The notes: a model not told the origin generated them from the letters alone. A stretch of DNA of 64,000 nucleotides from Euclidia mi (GCA_944739405.2 OX123182.2:99502051-99566050); one strand, 5' to 3'; positions 20,840-32,259 are shown, counted from the first letter of the stretch. Numbers and translations: made by a program.

Positions 20840-21529
20840 CGATCGAGAGAAGAAGAGGCTGCGTCACGTTTAGGTTGACTCAGATACTCACCGGACACGG
20901 ATGTTTCGGCGAGTATTTGAACCGAATCGGCCGCAAGGCGACGTCGGCATGCCACCACTGCGGCAGTGACCTGGACTCTGTCCAGCATACGCTCTCTGAG
21001 TGTCCTGCATGGGAATCCGAGCAGCGAGACTTGGTCCCTGTTATCGGAGGCGATCTTTCTCCGCAGGCCGTCGTCCAGGCCATGTTGGCGGAAGACATCC
21101 GGTGGATGCTGTGGTCTCCTTCTGCGAAGCGGTCATGCTCCAGAAGGAGGACGCCGAGCGGGATCGCGAGAGAGCCGATCCCGCTCGAAGACGCAGGCGG
21201 CGTCGTGGTGGTGGCATTGGCCGCTAGCCTGACTCTTCCTTAGGGCCGTGGGCAATCAGAGATGGCAATCTGGCTGCCCGACCACGAACGACCCCGAGAA
21301 GACAGCGGTCTCGGATAGCCGAGGGACCACTGTACGCGCACAGTACGAGGCGCTACCTCATACTGTGCCAGTGTCCCGTAAGTAGGGCTCAGTCTCTGGA
21401 AGTGTCCTCTCCCACTCCACCAAGCGTAACGGGCCCCAGGAGCAGCACACCTGCGTTCCCTGTGTCCCATTCTTTGCCCGCCACGCGGATAGGCACTCGG
21501 CAAAAGAATTTCCCCAGGTAAAAAAAAAG
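20840..21529 (+). mobile_element. R1-like LINE 3' end with 12-bp target duplication
   Basis: TCTACCCATCTT occurs at 20828-20839 and again at 21530-21541, right after an A-tail. The intervening 690 bases are the 5'-truncated 3' end of a non-LTR element. The protein remnant (from about 20872) has the knuckle CHHCGSDLDSVQHTLSECPAW and then VIGGDLSPQAVVQAML, matching the C-terminus of R1-clade elements. A frameshift near 21115 separates it from the Arg-rich end. Confidence 0.8.
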
Positions 21530-21960
21530 TCTACCCATCTTTAATTTCGATAAATCAGATAACTGCAGAAAGGAAACTTCACTAAAAAACAGGAAATACA
21601 TTTTTTTTAACAAAAAATAACCGCCTCCAAAAATCTGGAAAATGTGCGAAAATAGCACTAAAAAGTAAAAAATAAATTCCGTTATTTTTACTTCAATTTA
21701 CTTATAAACATCACCTATTCAACTGAATATTATATACTTATACGAGTTATACGTATCTACCACTTAATTCACATACCTGACACAATACATATTTTTATAT
21801 GACTAACAAACTAAATTAAATACCTATCACCAGAAATCAGATAAGTATATTATATTTTTGGACTAAGTACTTAGAAAAAATATATTATTAGGACTATAAT
21901 ATACAATTTTTTTTTTGGAGTCGGTGCCAGCCAAGCGTTTTAGTGAATAATTTCTTGATA

Positions 21961-23298
21961 CATACATACATACATAGACTCACGCATGTTTCCCGGAGGG
22001 GTAGGCGGAGACTACGGAACGCCATTTGCAACGATCCTGACATACCTCACTTGCTTCACTCACTCCCATTAAGTTTCTCATGCATGCTCTTCTGTTAAGG
22101 GTATTTCTAACTTGTCCTTTTGTCTGGATGTCTCCAATCTGGTCATAGAACGTCCGCCTAGGTCTTCCCCTTTGTCCTGTCCCATTCACACTTGCCTTAT
22201 ATATCTTCTTTGTCAGTCTATCGTCATCCATCCTCTCCATGTGCCCAAACCATCTTAACATGCCTTTTTCAATGCTTTTCACTACATCATCTTTTACCCC
22301 ACACCACTCTCGTATCACACAATTCTTTACTCTGTCGGTCAAAGACACACCACATATACTTCTCAGTGCTCTCATTTTTACAGCATTTATTCTACTTTCA
22401 AATCTCTTCTGCCATACCCAACTTTCACTACCATACATAAGGGTAGGCACTAACACACCTCTATGTACAGCCAAACGTGCCTTTTTGGACACGTTTTGAC
22501 TGTTCATAAACGCTTTCAGAGCTCCATTCACACTATTACCTGCATTAACTCTCCTTTCAATATCTTCTTCATTCTTACCATCTCTTGTAAACGACGTACC
22601 TAAGTAAACAGACTCATTCACTTGTTCCACTCGCTGTCCATCGATCAAAACATTACAAACCGTAACGCATTCCTCTTTTTCAAAAACCATAACTTTCGTT
22701 TTACTTACATTCACTTTCATTCCTTTCCTCTCTAACGCACCATGCATGATTGCTACCATCTCCTGCAACTCCTCCGCTGAAGATGCAAGTATTACCTGAT
22801 CATCAGCATAAAGGAGGCAATTGACGAGTAACCCATTCATCCTTAATCCGCCGTCACTATGTTTTAAATCTTGCAAACAACTGTCCATGAAGAGGTTAAA
22901 CAGCCACGGCGACGCTACACATCCCTGTCTAACACCTTTCTCGATGGTAAACCAGTCAGTGTATGTCCCGTTTATCCTCACACAAGCTCTAGAATCCTCA
23001 TAAAGGGATTTCAGAGCTCGAATGAGACTGCTGTCCACCCCATTCCTTGACAGCACCGACCACATTTCATTCCTCACCACTTTATCGTAAGCCTTTTCCA
23101 AATCCACGAATGCGCAATAGACCTTTTGACTTTTGGCCAAAAACTTTTCGGCTATGCTTCGCAAGGAAAAAACCTGATCTGTGCATCCCATACCCTTTCG
23201 GCATCCCGCTTGTACATCCCATATTTTCTTGTCGGTTACTTCCATAACTCTTTCAATAAGTACCTTTGCATACAATTTGCCAACAATGCTGAGTTAAT
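21961..23298 (-). mobile_element. RTE-like LINE, 5'-truncated, with 13-bp target duplication
   Basis: TAATTTCTTGATA is present at 21948-21960 and 23299-23311 as the target-site duplication. On the minus strand the element ends in a (TATG)n tail (CATACATACATA on plus at 21961). It interrupts the long-inverted-repeat element and is therefore younger. Confidence 0.85.
21980..23298 (-). CDS. LINE reverse transcriptase, palm to C-terminus (RTE-like)
   Basis: A single open minus-strand frame of at least 431 residues begins inside the gene at LSIVGKLYAKVLIERV. It contains QAGCRKGMGCTDQVF, AFVDLEKAYDKV, GVRQGCVASPWLFNLFMD, the catalytic LLYADDQVIL, a C-terminal RWFGHMERMDDDRL and the RGRPRR segment before the end. 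These motifs fit RTE-like non-LTR elements, which copy their RNA at a nicked target. The N-terminal apurinic endonuclease is lost by truncation, so the open frame is evidence of youth rather than function. Confidence 0.85.
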
Positions 23299-23311
23299 TA
23301 ATTTCTTGATA

Positions 23312-23930
23312 ATGTACGAAATACATGAAAAGCTGTATTGATACAATAATTTAGCAAAACTTCATCAAACTTGTAAGTAATTTACAAATGACGAGAAATC
23401 AAATCAACAAATATAAATCAAATTTTAGGAAGTTTTCTATAACACAAAATATATGTAAAGTTACATTAATACCACAATGTAGGATCTAACCAAACCTATA
23501 TTGCAAATAAAGAAAACAACGCAACAACGCGCCTGTTGCGCGACAACTCAGTTACAAATTAACCTAAATACCTATTAACAATTACCTATCTAACCAAAAC
23601 AAGAACTTAAAGCGATACTTGGAACAAATCAAATTCTGAGAAGTTTTTACAAAATGATCTCAAAATTTGAAAAACAAGAAAAATAGAATTATGTAAAGAT
23701 GAAATAAGTACTAAAATGCAGCAATACCAAATCAAACCTATTTCAATGAACACAGATTTCGTGTAAAATAACTCTAAAGAACCACAATCCACTACAATAC
23801 AATAATTACCTACATACAAGCGCATAGAAAAAATGGATATCAGAGACAACCGTCAACAACGTCTGCCCTCACGCGTCTGCCCTGCTCGCGTTCGGGTCGG
23901 TCATTTAATAACATCTTTAATTCTTAATCT
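23312..23930. other. Interior of the long-inverted-repeat element, non-coding
   Basis: The segments 23370-23560 and 23600-23800 resemble each other loosely (AAATCAAAT, AGGAAGTTTT or AGAAGTTTTT, AACCAAACCTAT or ATCAAACCTAT), which suggests a decayed internal duplication. There is no transposase frame. Confidence 0.45.
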
Positions 23931-24753
23931 CAGCTGGCACCGACTCCAAAAAGAAGTATAATTGTATATTATAGTCCTAATAATATATTTTTTTCTAAGT
24001 ACTTAGTCCAAAAATATAGTATACTTATCTGATTTCTGGTGATAGGTATTTAATTTAGTTTGTTAGTCAAATAAAAATATGTATTGTGTCAGGTATGTGA
24101 ATTAAGTGGTAGATACGTATAACTCGTATAAGTATATAATATTCAGTTGAATAGGTGATGTTTATAAGTAAATTGAAGTAAAAATAACGGAATTTATTTT
24201 TTACTTTTTAGTGCTATTTTCACACATTTGCCAGATTTTTGGAGGCGGTGATTTTTGTTAATTTTTTTTTATGAATTCTATCTTTTATATTTCAATAAAC
24301 CAATATGTTCTATTATATAAATGTAGGATCAAATCAAAGCTTCATTAGAAGCAATCTCTGTTATTTAAGAACTTCATTAACATTGCATTTTCATAAAGTA
24401 TAATATGGAGGAATTATTTATTCTACGGTATCGTTATAAAAGCCTCAGTGATGCGTAGCCACGAGATGATTAATATCTGGCCCGCTTTCCATAGTTTGTA
24501 TTGATACAAGGCCTGTTATATCTATCAAAGATGGCGGCATACGGTCGGCAAACAGAATCGCTACATTATTTTTTAGACTTATTATAAAACAGTGTGCTTA
24601 GATCTTGTCAGATGGTCAGGGCAATAGCACAATGGCATTTTGGAATCCACTTTAGGTACAAAGTAAGAGGCAGCGACTTTATTGTCGGCTCATTTAGGTT
24701 ACGATTTTATCTTTCAGGGTAGCTTTGGCTTTAAAATAAGTTCTTGTGTGGCA

Positions 24754-24831
24754 GAAGAATTCGCAGACAATCAAAAAACATATATGATACTGGTTATCAT
24801 ATATGTTTTTTTATGTCTGTGAATTCTCCTC
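24754..24831. repeat. Long imperfect palindrome in the candidate exon of block B
   Basis: Inner perfect arms are 24773-24789 and 24795-24811 (17 bp, 5-base loop). The pairing extends outward through GAATTCGCAGACA and TGTCTGTGAATTC. Block A (8453-8500) matches the left arm only, so the right arm is derived. Confidence 0.9.
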
Positions 24832-24984
24832 GAACCATCAATTTGTCAACCACACCAACTATTGTACCGTGGAAGAGACGATTCTGTGAGACGCCAAGTA
24901 TTGGCAATGCCGAGGCGGGCGCTCAATTCACTTGATCACCAAACACCCATTTTGATCTTGATGATTGCCAAACGCATATTGAGC

Positions 24985-25262
24985 AGCGGTAGCTGAGTGG
25001 AGAGACCGACGGACTGCTATGCAGAGGGTCTCGGGTTTGAATCCACGGCACGCACCAATGACTTTTCGGAGTTAAGTGCGTGTTAAATTGTTAATTATCG
25101 CTTGCTAATCGGTGAAGGAAAACATCGTGAGGAAACCTGCATGTCTGAGAGTTCTCCATAATGCTCTCGAAAGACATGTGAAGTCTGCCAACCCGCACTT
25201 GGCCACCCTTCTCATAATGAGAAGAGGCCCGTGCGTGGGACAGTATAAATGGCTGATGATGA
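24985..25262 (+). mobile_element. tRNA-derived SINE, intact copy
   Basis: It begins AGCGGTAGCTGAGTGGAGAG with B-box GGTTTGAATCC at about 25034, then the body GTGAAGGAAAACATCGTGAG and a (GAT)n tail (GGCTGATGATGATG). TGCCAAAC flanks both sides (24967-24974 and 25266-25273), a short target duplication. It shows the original form of the split SINE at 7290-7912. Confidence 0.8.
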
Positions 25263-25469
25263 TGAATGCCAAACTCTATCTTGTCGATTGAGCCGTCCCT
25301 TCGGATTATGAGATTGAGAGAATACAACGAGCTCTTATGTTTGCATACACATTTGTCCACTATAATAGACGTCTCGCGTTGTTGGCTTGTCTCCATCAAC
25401 CACGCAAACCACTACGTTATACGTGGATTCAACGACGTGCACCACTCACCCGTATATGTAAACAAAACA

Positions 25470-26362
25470 TTTCTCGTGAAAAAGTCATCGAGAGCCGAAA
25501 CAAACTTGTGTCTGAAATTGAGACCTCCTTGGAGATGGTCTCAGATTGGGGAAGACTTAATTTGGTCTAATTTAACCCCACAAAGGCACAAGTCTGCGGG
25601 TTCACCGCTAAAACACTGCCGTTGGTCGTATGTCCTCGTTTTGAGAGCACCCCCTTAACTACCTCCTCCTGTATTGGAATACTTGGTGTCGACATATCGA
25701 GCGAAGTCCAGTTCCGCGGTCACTTAGAGGGTAAGGCTAAGTTAGCCTTGAAGAAGCTTGGCGTGCTCAATAGATCGAGACGGTATTTCACTAGGGCCCA
25801 CCGCTTGCTCCTTTATAAGGCGCAGGTCCGGCCGCATATGGAATACTGTTCTCATCTTTGGGCAGGGGCACCCCAGTACCAGCTTCTCCTTCTGGACCGC
25901 ATCTAATGGAGAGCCGCTCGAATTGTTGACTGCCAAGATATTTGCAATCGGTTAGACCCCTTAGCGCTGCATAGAGATGTAGCCTCGCTATGCATCTTTT
26001 ATCGCTACTACTATGTGGAGTGCTCCGAGGAATTGTTCAGATTAATCCCTGCAGCCTCTTTCCGCCATCGTTCTACGCGACAGCATTTTCATCTCCATAA
26101 TTTAGATGGTTGGCAATCCACAACGGTGCGTTACTCTTGAAACTTTCTGCCTCACACATCTAAACTGTGGAATGATCTGTCGCCTGCAATTTTTCCGAAC
26201 CAATACGACCTTCAAACCTTCAAGAAAAGAGCGTAATCCTTTTTAAAAGTCCGGCAACGCACTTGTAACTCCTCTGGTGTTGCGGGTGTCCATGGGCGGC
26301 GGTAATCGCTTAACATCAGGCGATCCGTCTGATCGTTTGCCCCCTATCTCATAAAAAAAAAC
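25470..26362 (+). mobile_element. Jockey-group LINE 3' end, donor of the shared 3' tail
   Basis: The element is 5'-truncated and ends in CATAAAAAAAAA at 26352-26362. The last 130 bases (GGCAACGCACTTGTAACTCC onward) are shared with the short elements at 7459-7792 and 60905-61215. It is inserted in block B where A has uninterrupted sequence. Confidence 0.8.
25500..26236 (+). pseudogene. LINE reverse transcriptase C-terminal region
   Basis: Frames pieced together from the sequence give GILGVDISSEVQFRGHLEGK (the usual LGV/LGI motif), LGVLNRSRRYFTRAHRLLLY, VRPHMEYCSHLWAGAP and a final KLWNDL segment ending in TAA at 26234. At least one frameshift (near 25900) and one internal stop are present. 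The polymerase core with YADD is missing. It is non-functional. Confidence 0.75.
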
Positions 26363-26378
26363 GATAAGTCAAGCTTAA

Positions 26379-27196
26379 CGGCCCTGTCTCGACCTTGCCG
26401 CTCTGAGCGGCGGCTTAGCGCGGGGCGGCGAGCGGTAAGATCAAATGTATGAAAACGTTCGAAGCACGCCACGAGCCGCCGCGCACAGCGATAACGCGCG
26501 CGTTTTTTTTGGCGTGAATGGCTGCGCGGCAAGCGGCGCGGCGGGCGGTGCGGCGAGCGGCGGGAACAAATGTACTGCGACCGAGTCCGACGCCACGACT
26601 CCGAGCGGCACAGACAGCGTTACGCGAGGGACAACTAGGCGGTTAAACTATTTGTTAAATATTTTGTGGCGGTAATTAATACGGAGACATTTAAAGTCGA
26701 AATTTTAAAACGGTCGCGTGTATGGATAGCAACACATCCGCTGTATAAATACAAAAATGTTAATACAACGTTGCGAGATGTAATGAAACAATGTTTTACA
26801 GAATATAATAGTAGGTTTTAATATAAATCGCAAACATTAAAACATTGTGTAATGTACATATGTACCTATTTAGGTACAGACACAGCTACTATGAAAGTTA
26901 AAAGGTGGTTTACCTACCTACTTAACGTAATCTACGTTGTGTAGGTACCTATTCAACGCCTCATTAATTGCGAATATTCCTTTGATATAAAATACTTGTA
27001 AGAAATGAAGATCCAATGTCGACAATTTTGTAGGTATACCGTATAGTTACACAAAGATATTTTGGTTATCGCCATATTCTTTTAGTCCACATTTGCCGCT
27101 GCGTTTACCGCTACTGTAGGGTCGTGGCGTGCACGACGCTCTGCCGCGCCGCCTGCCGCGACGCTCGCCGCTTAGACCGATCTCGTGAACAGGCCC
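26379..27196. mobile_element. TAA-flanked GC-rich MITE
   Basis: TAA at 26376-26378 and 27197-27199 flanks weakly matching inverted ends (GGCCCTGTCTCGACC and, from the right, GGGCCTGTTCACGAGATC). Further GC-rich inverted segments lie inside both ends, with CACGCCACGA shared. The middle is AT-rich and non-coding. A 3-bp TWA target fits the PIF/Harbinger type. Block A lacks it. Confidence 0.5.
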
Positions 27197-27244
27197 TAAC
27201 AGTTGCCGTTCGATTTTAATTCTTATTTCCTACGCCGTAAGCAC

Positions 27245-28640
27245 GGTACAAAGGTCAAAGTGTCTAACTTGAAATTGTCGTATATACCATTTGTCCCAGC
27301 TGCCAGTAAATGTAAATACATTATAAATATCTTCAAAGTCACGAGCCACATACCTTTTTATATTTATGAAACAGGTAAATAAAATGTCTGCATTCGTGGT
27401 CATAGAATGATTGCTGTCCCGTAAACTAATGTCACCCACACTAAAACCGGGACAGTTAAGAGATATTTTATATTTTTTTTACAATCACATGGGCTATGTA
27501 CACCCTTTATATAAATATAAGTAAATGTACCTCCATATTATGTCTCAATATCAAAATTAAAATAAAATAATGTTGTGTATTCCTAGTTCCTTGATATTCA
27601 TACTGAATTTAGGTAGCGTATTATAGTTTTTCATTTAATAGAAATACATATAAAACCTTTGAGACTACATAATTTTATTACGTTTATTCAAACAAATATC
27701 AAACGCATGCTTCTAATAAAAAGTTACATATTTTGCAAATAATAACCTCACGTAAATATATAAATAATAATAAAAAACTACATAGGTAAATAACATTTTA
27801 CAGCTTTACACCTTTCTATAATAACGTTTCTTGTATCAATCAAGTAATTTTCAACTTCTGATGTTATACATAGTTCCCTTTTTTATTAAACGATTGTTAC
27901 CAATTACACTTAAGTCATACCTACCGAGGCTATTTTTCCCAAATCGTAATCATAATTGTCATTCATGACAATCATGACAAACCAATACTAACCAAGACTA
28001 AATATAAAAAAAAAACTGCCAAAACGCTTGCCTAGCGTTTAATAAAATAAGTAACCTGAAATCCGTATAACCTTAATAACATATCAAAGAACCTAAATAA
28101 ATAAACATAAACTGAATCATGTACTAATATTTATCAACATCTATTATTTGCTGTAACATCGTTACATAAGTTATTATCTGGGCCGAAATTTCCGTTCTCA
28201 ATGAAAATATGGTTAATACCGCCTCTGAAATAGGAACCCAGAATAAATTAGGGTTAAGGGCCCTAAAGTCAGCCTTTGAGTTAAGGTATTGCGTATATCC
28301 GTATAATCATTGAGATTAAATTCTACTGGAATATTCATCGGGATTAACGGGCTGTATCCAAAAGGTGTATTTTATTATATTACACCCGATAAGCGGGGAA
28401 AAATTGGCCAAACAGATTCGTAAATATATTTGTGTTAGAGCTTTAACAGAATATATTGCTAGTAGCTCTTTTTCCAATAGTCATAAGTAACACTTATATT
28501 ACAGTTCTAACAGTTAGATTTTGACTCCTAAGATAAATTGGTTTAATTGGTATCAGATATGGTTAAATGGAAAGTGTGTACAATATTAATAATTAATTTA
28601 TGTAATCCAATTTTCACCTCCAAGAATATGGAAGCAATAC
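27245..28640. repeat. Block B non-coding core
   Basis: Paralogous to 8880-9000 and 10540-11777. No gene is seen. Confidence 0.65.
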
Positions 28641-28742
28641 TAGAAATCTAGAAGACAATATGAGCTACATACATTTAAAACAGCCAAAAACGTACTCTGA
28701 AAGTCGTTTATGTATTTTTTTTTCAATAAGAAAAACACCTAA

Positions 28743-29789
28743 GGCTAAGAACTCACGGAGCGATTTTCACCCGCGACCGCCGCGGTGGTGGAACTTCGGG
28801 TTTATTTCTAAACTCACGAGACCGGTTATTTGCGCGGTTTCGCAGCCGCCGCGGGACGGGCGGTTGCAAGACAGACAGTAAAACGATCAGTTGAGATCCA
28901 GAGCGCCATTGAATCATTTTATAATGTTTGTTAATTTTAAATATGCACAAACATTTGTCACGATGCCACAAGTCACAGGCTGGTGCAAAATGACGTTGGT
29001 TGGTTTCTGTACGGAACTACGGTTCTGCGGGAACCGCAAACAACCGCGCACGTCGCGGGCGTAAAACGCGTCGTGAGTTGTGCTTTAAATTTTTACATAT
29101 ATATCTGCATTCTACATAAGCTGCGGGCTCGCAACCGCGGCGGTTGCGGGTGAAAATCGCTCCGTGAGTTCTTAGCCTTTTTTATTTTTTATTTTACGAG
29201 GTGGAAAATCCCTTCGGATCTCCGACTCTTGGGGGAAATAAGAGCCGGAGTATGTGGTGTTTCCACTAAAAACCACCTCGACTTCCGCCATGTACCCGTG
29301 TGTCGGAGGGTGGGGCATCACCAAAGCACTCGTCGCCACCCTCCGACGGGTATTGGCCCGCCAGATGGTCAGGCGGGCCCCGAACAAAACCCCCTTGGCG
29401 ACGGATTAAGGTGTTGGACTCCGCCGCCAAAACGCCCAGCGGCCGCAGAGGATAGGGAGGACGGCAACGCAACACCGCATCTCCTCTTCCTCTGCGGCCC
29501 CACCGCGACGCATCGAATGGTGCGCCCCCATTTGGTCGCGGGAGATAGGGCGCGCGGCAACGCAACACCGACACGCCTCTCCTCCCGCGACTGCACCCGA
29601 CTGCGAGGGACAGACAGAACTGTCCCCCGCACCCGCACCGTTGGACGCATCCTTCGCAGGCCCCTCCAAACCCACGCGGAGCGTCCCCTCCTGGATCCCT
29701 CTTAGCTTCACCGCGGGTGACCAATCCACGGTTACTGAGCCCCCCACCACGACAAGGTGGAGATCCCACGGGGGGGTGAGTTCTTAGCC
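28743..29789. mobile_element. TAA-flanked MITE, interrupted by a short retroelement
   Basis: Inverted ends start GGCTAAGAACTCACGGAGCG and run about 55 bp (to about 28797 on the left, 29123-29178 on the right). TAA flanks both ends (28740-28742 and 29790-29792), a PIF/Harbinger-like duplication. The native length is about 440 bp. The insertion at 29179-29775 duplicated the last 15 bases of the right end. Confidence 0.75.
29179..29775 (-). mobile_element. GC-rich short non-LTR retroelement, about 600 bp
   Basis: GTGAGTTCTTAGCCT is present at 29164-29178 and 29776-29790 (15-bp target duplication), and a T-rich run at 29179-29197 is the A-tail of a minus-strand insertion. The minus strand starts with a G-rich CCACCTTGTCGTGGTGGGGG block and ends CCACCTCGTAAAATAAA. 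Overlapping long frames on both strands reflect GC content. It could be a SINE-like element or a LINE copy with its middle deleted; I cannot name the family. Confidence 0.65.
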
Positions 29790-29792
29790 TAA

Positions 29793-30885
29793 AGGTTTTA
29801 AGTCCTTCCCTTATTAGGAAACTTTAACCTTTTTTTAACGACAGGAAAATCATAGATGCAGGTTTTTCCAGCTTAGAAACTATTCCAACATTTAAGGAAT
29901 TGATTTTTTCATTACGCTAGCTATATGATATGACAGACAACGCACACGCCTATCGTGTGGGGGCTACCAAATTTACATAATGCTCACAATAGCTATTTCT
30001 TTACGAGCTTATTGGGACATGAATTAATATAGATTTTTGTTTCACCATTGTCATATTAACATTCAGTACGTTACCTACCCCTTTACCTTCGAATAACCTT
30101 CAGCGAAAACGAGATATTGTACAATATTACAATATGGATGCTAACCCTAAAGCCTTTACCATAACCTATATCAAGAGCACTTTGCATTCCAATTAATTAA
30201 ATAGTTCGTTGAATCCAACTAATTAGAACATACGGCACATATACATGACAGTGGCAGACAGAAATAAATACATTGGATACTTTTGGCATCCCAACGCCTC
30301 TCGAAGGAATTAAATATGTGCGTTGCAGTACGTTCGATATGAAAATATGCACGAATGTCAATGAATGTCAATATTTTTCAGATTCGTAGTCGAAGTTAAG
30401 GCAAACATGTATTTTTATTGGATTTCTTTATTCTGACGGTCTAGTTTATCCATCAGTTTGTGTTTGCGTTTCATAATTGTAGTCTTCATGCGTAAGTGCC
30501 TTTTCAAACTAGAAGATTGGTGCGGCATTGTTGTTACAACAGTCCAATAGTAGGGCTGACAGACATACGGTTAATTATTTCCATAAAATTCTACTCGTCG
30601 CAAGTTTTATAGACGGGCGGGTGATAGCATTGTGATAGAGGGAAACACAATACGGCCCATCATCTATATTTTTCCACACAAGCGAAAATATGTGGAAAAT
30701 ATAGGTAGCTGTCCATATGTCACTAGATGTTATGTGGCAGACGTAAGGAACCAACAGCTTAATTTGAAAGTACATAGACTAAAAATGACTCGTAAATTTG
30801 TCAAAAATATATAAATATAACACCGTAGCAATTTCTTTTTTGGAACCATCTCAAATTTCCTAATCACTTCTGAAATAGGTAGGTA
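29793..30885. repeat. Block B right segment
   Basis: Paralogous to 15690-16860. It contains the counterpart of the small minus-strand frame (30575-30775). No other feature is seen. Confidence 0.65.
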
Positions 30886-31137
30886 TGTAAAAAAAATTTT
30901 TCATTGGCATAAGTATTATTAAATTAGTTGTTCTTAAATTTATGACCCCGTGTTAGGAACATGGGGTCAACAATTTAAGGTAGACGTTATAAATCAACTT
31001 GCTGAATATATATAAAACTTGAGTAAAACTCAACTGGCACCGTTTAAATACTATTTGTCAAGCGATGAGATAAATTTAAAATGGTTAATTTCAGCAGGCA
31101 CTGACCGACAAAGCGATTAACTACGCAATTCAATATA

Positions 31138-31241
31138 CGAACTTTAGATAGATCTGTAGATTTTTTATTCGTTTTTGACATAAGCTCCATACAAAATATG
31201 TCAAATCCGAATCTAAAATCTACAGATCTATCTATAGTTCG
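31138..31241. repeat. Long hairpin, 27-bp outer arms plus inner pairing
   Basis: Outer arms 31138-31164 and 31215-31241 have one mismatch. Inside, TTTGACATA (31174-31182) pairs with TATGTCAAA (31197-31205), so most of the 104 bases can fold. No copy elsewhere in the window shows its origin. Confidence 0.85.
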
Positions 31242-31255
31242 AATTTATTTTATTA

Positions 31256-32259
31256 CTAGCTGACCCAGCGAACTCCGTATCACCTTTTTAAGAGTTTTTA
31301 TTTAGGTAATTCCCTTATTTCCAAGCCCCTTTTCCAAAGTTACCACTGAGTTAGCGCTTAATCTCTTATCATTTCAGCGTCTATAAATGATGAACAAACA
31401 AACATCGATTTTTATATAATATTGAATTCCCCATTCCTTAAATTATCGGCGACGATACCCATATCGACTTTAAAAAAATATCGTCCGCCATCTTTGGTCA
31501 CGAAATAGATGTTGTATTTGGATTCTCCATCCCTTAAATCATCAGAGACGATACCCATATTGATTTTTAAAATTTTTTCCATCCGCCATCTTTGATTTCC
31601 CATCCACCATCTTGAAGCACAAAACAAATGTTGTATTTGGATTCTCCATCCCTTTTAACATCGCAGACGATACAAATATCCATTTTTTTAAATTTTCCCA
31701 TCCGCCATCTTTGATTTCCCATCCGCCATCTTTGATCACGAAATATATGTTGTATTTCGATTCCCCACCCCTTAAAATATCGAAGGCAATACCCATATTG
31801 ATTTTTAAATTTTCTCATCCGCCATCTTTGATTTCCCGTCCGCCATCTTGGATCACTAAATAAATTTCATATTATTAATCAGCGTCCCGAAAATCTCGAA
31901 AACGATACCCATATAGATTGTATCCTGTTCGTTTAGCCTTTTTTTGCCTTTGACCCAACCCTCCCCCTTCTCGTTTGACCATTTTTTATTTTTGTCTGGC
32001 CCCTAAAAGTTGCGGCGTACTTAATTTTATATACCTTTCCGACTGCTAGTTCCTTAGATTAGCCGACATTATCTGTTAGCCTTTTTAGCCTTTTGCCCGG
32101 CCCCAAAGGGTCGAAGCATTATGTTATATAGCCTATAGCCTTCCGGAATAACTGGGCTATCGTATACAAAAAGAATTTTTCAGATCCTACCGGTAGTTCA
32201 TGAGATTAGCGCGTTCAAACAAACAAACAAACTCTTCCGCTTTATTATATTAGTATAGA
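31256..32259 (-). mobile_element. Helitron, non-autonomous, about 1.0 kb
   Basis: On the minus strand it starts A|TCTATACTAATATAATAAAG and ends with a CTAG|T terminus (GGGTCAGCTAG). It carries a tandem array (31420-31925) and no Rep/helicase gene. Part of a related 5' end lies at 32440-32588. Confidence 0.65.
31420..31925. repeat. Minisatellite of about 110-120 bp units inside the Helitron
   Basis: Blocks CATCCGCCATCTTTGATTTC, GATACCCATATTGATTTTTA and GTTGTATTTGGATTCTCCAT recur about four to five times in order. Units vary in length and sequence. The CATCCGCCATCTT submotif occurs twice in some units. Open frames on both strands here are by-products of the repeat. Confidence 0.85.

Larger units (their letters stand above)
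21611..24257. mobile_element. TTAA-flanked element with about 325-bp terminal inverted repeats
   Basis: Bases 21611-21935 and 23933-24257 are inverted copies with few differences, starting CAAAAA..ACCGCCTCC and reaching GGAGTCGGTGCCAGC. TTAA sits outside both ends (21607-21610 and 24258-24261). Without the LINE inserted at 21961-23298 the element is about 1.3 kb and non-coding. TTAA flanks suggest piggyBac-type mobilisation, but such long inverted ends are unusual for that group, and T/A-rich flanks make a chance TTAA possible. Confidence 0.6.
24320..30890. repeat. Segmental duplication block B
   Basis: This is the counterpart of block A (8035-16860). It is interrupted by a SINE (24985-25262), a LINE 3' end (25470-26362), a MITE (26379-27196) and a second MITE hit by a short retroelement (28743-29789). 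Because A lacks these four, they postdate the duplication. Confidence 0.85.

Noticed and set aside
22192..23341. Plus-strand frames of 60-86 codons
   Set aside because: They are antisense shadows of the minus-strand LINE reverse transcriptase.
29229..29769. Overlapping frames of 93-167 codons on both strands
   Set aside because: The region is a GC-rich retroelement insert; low stop density on both strands explains them and no motif is present.
31412..31863. Open frames on both strands over the minisatellite
   Set aside because: They follow the tandem repeat period and encode repetitive peptides.
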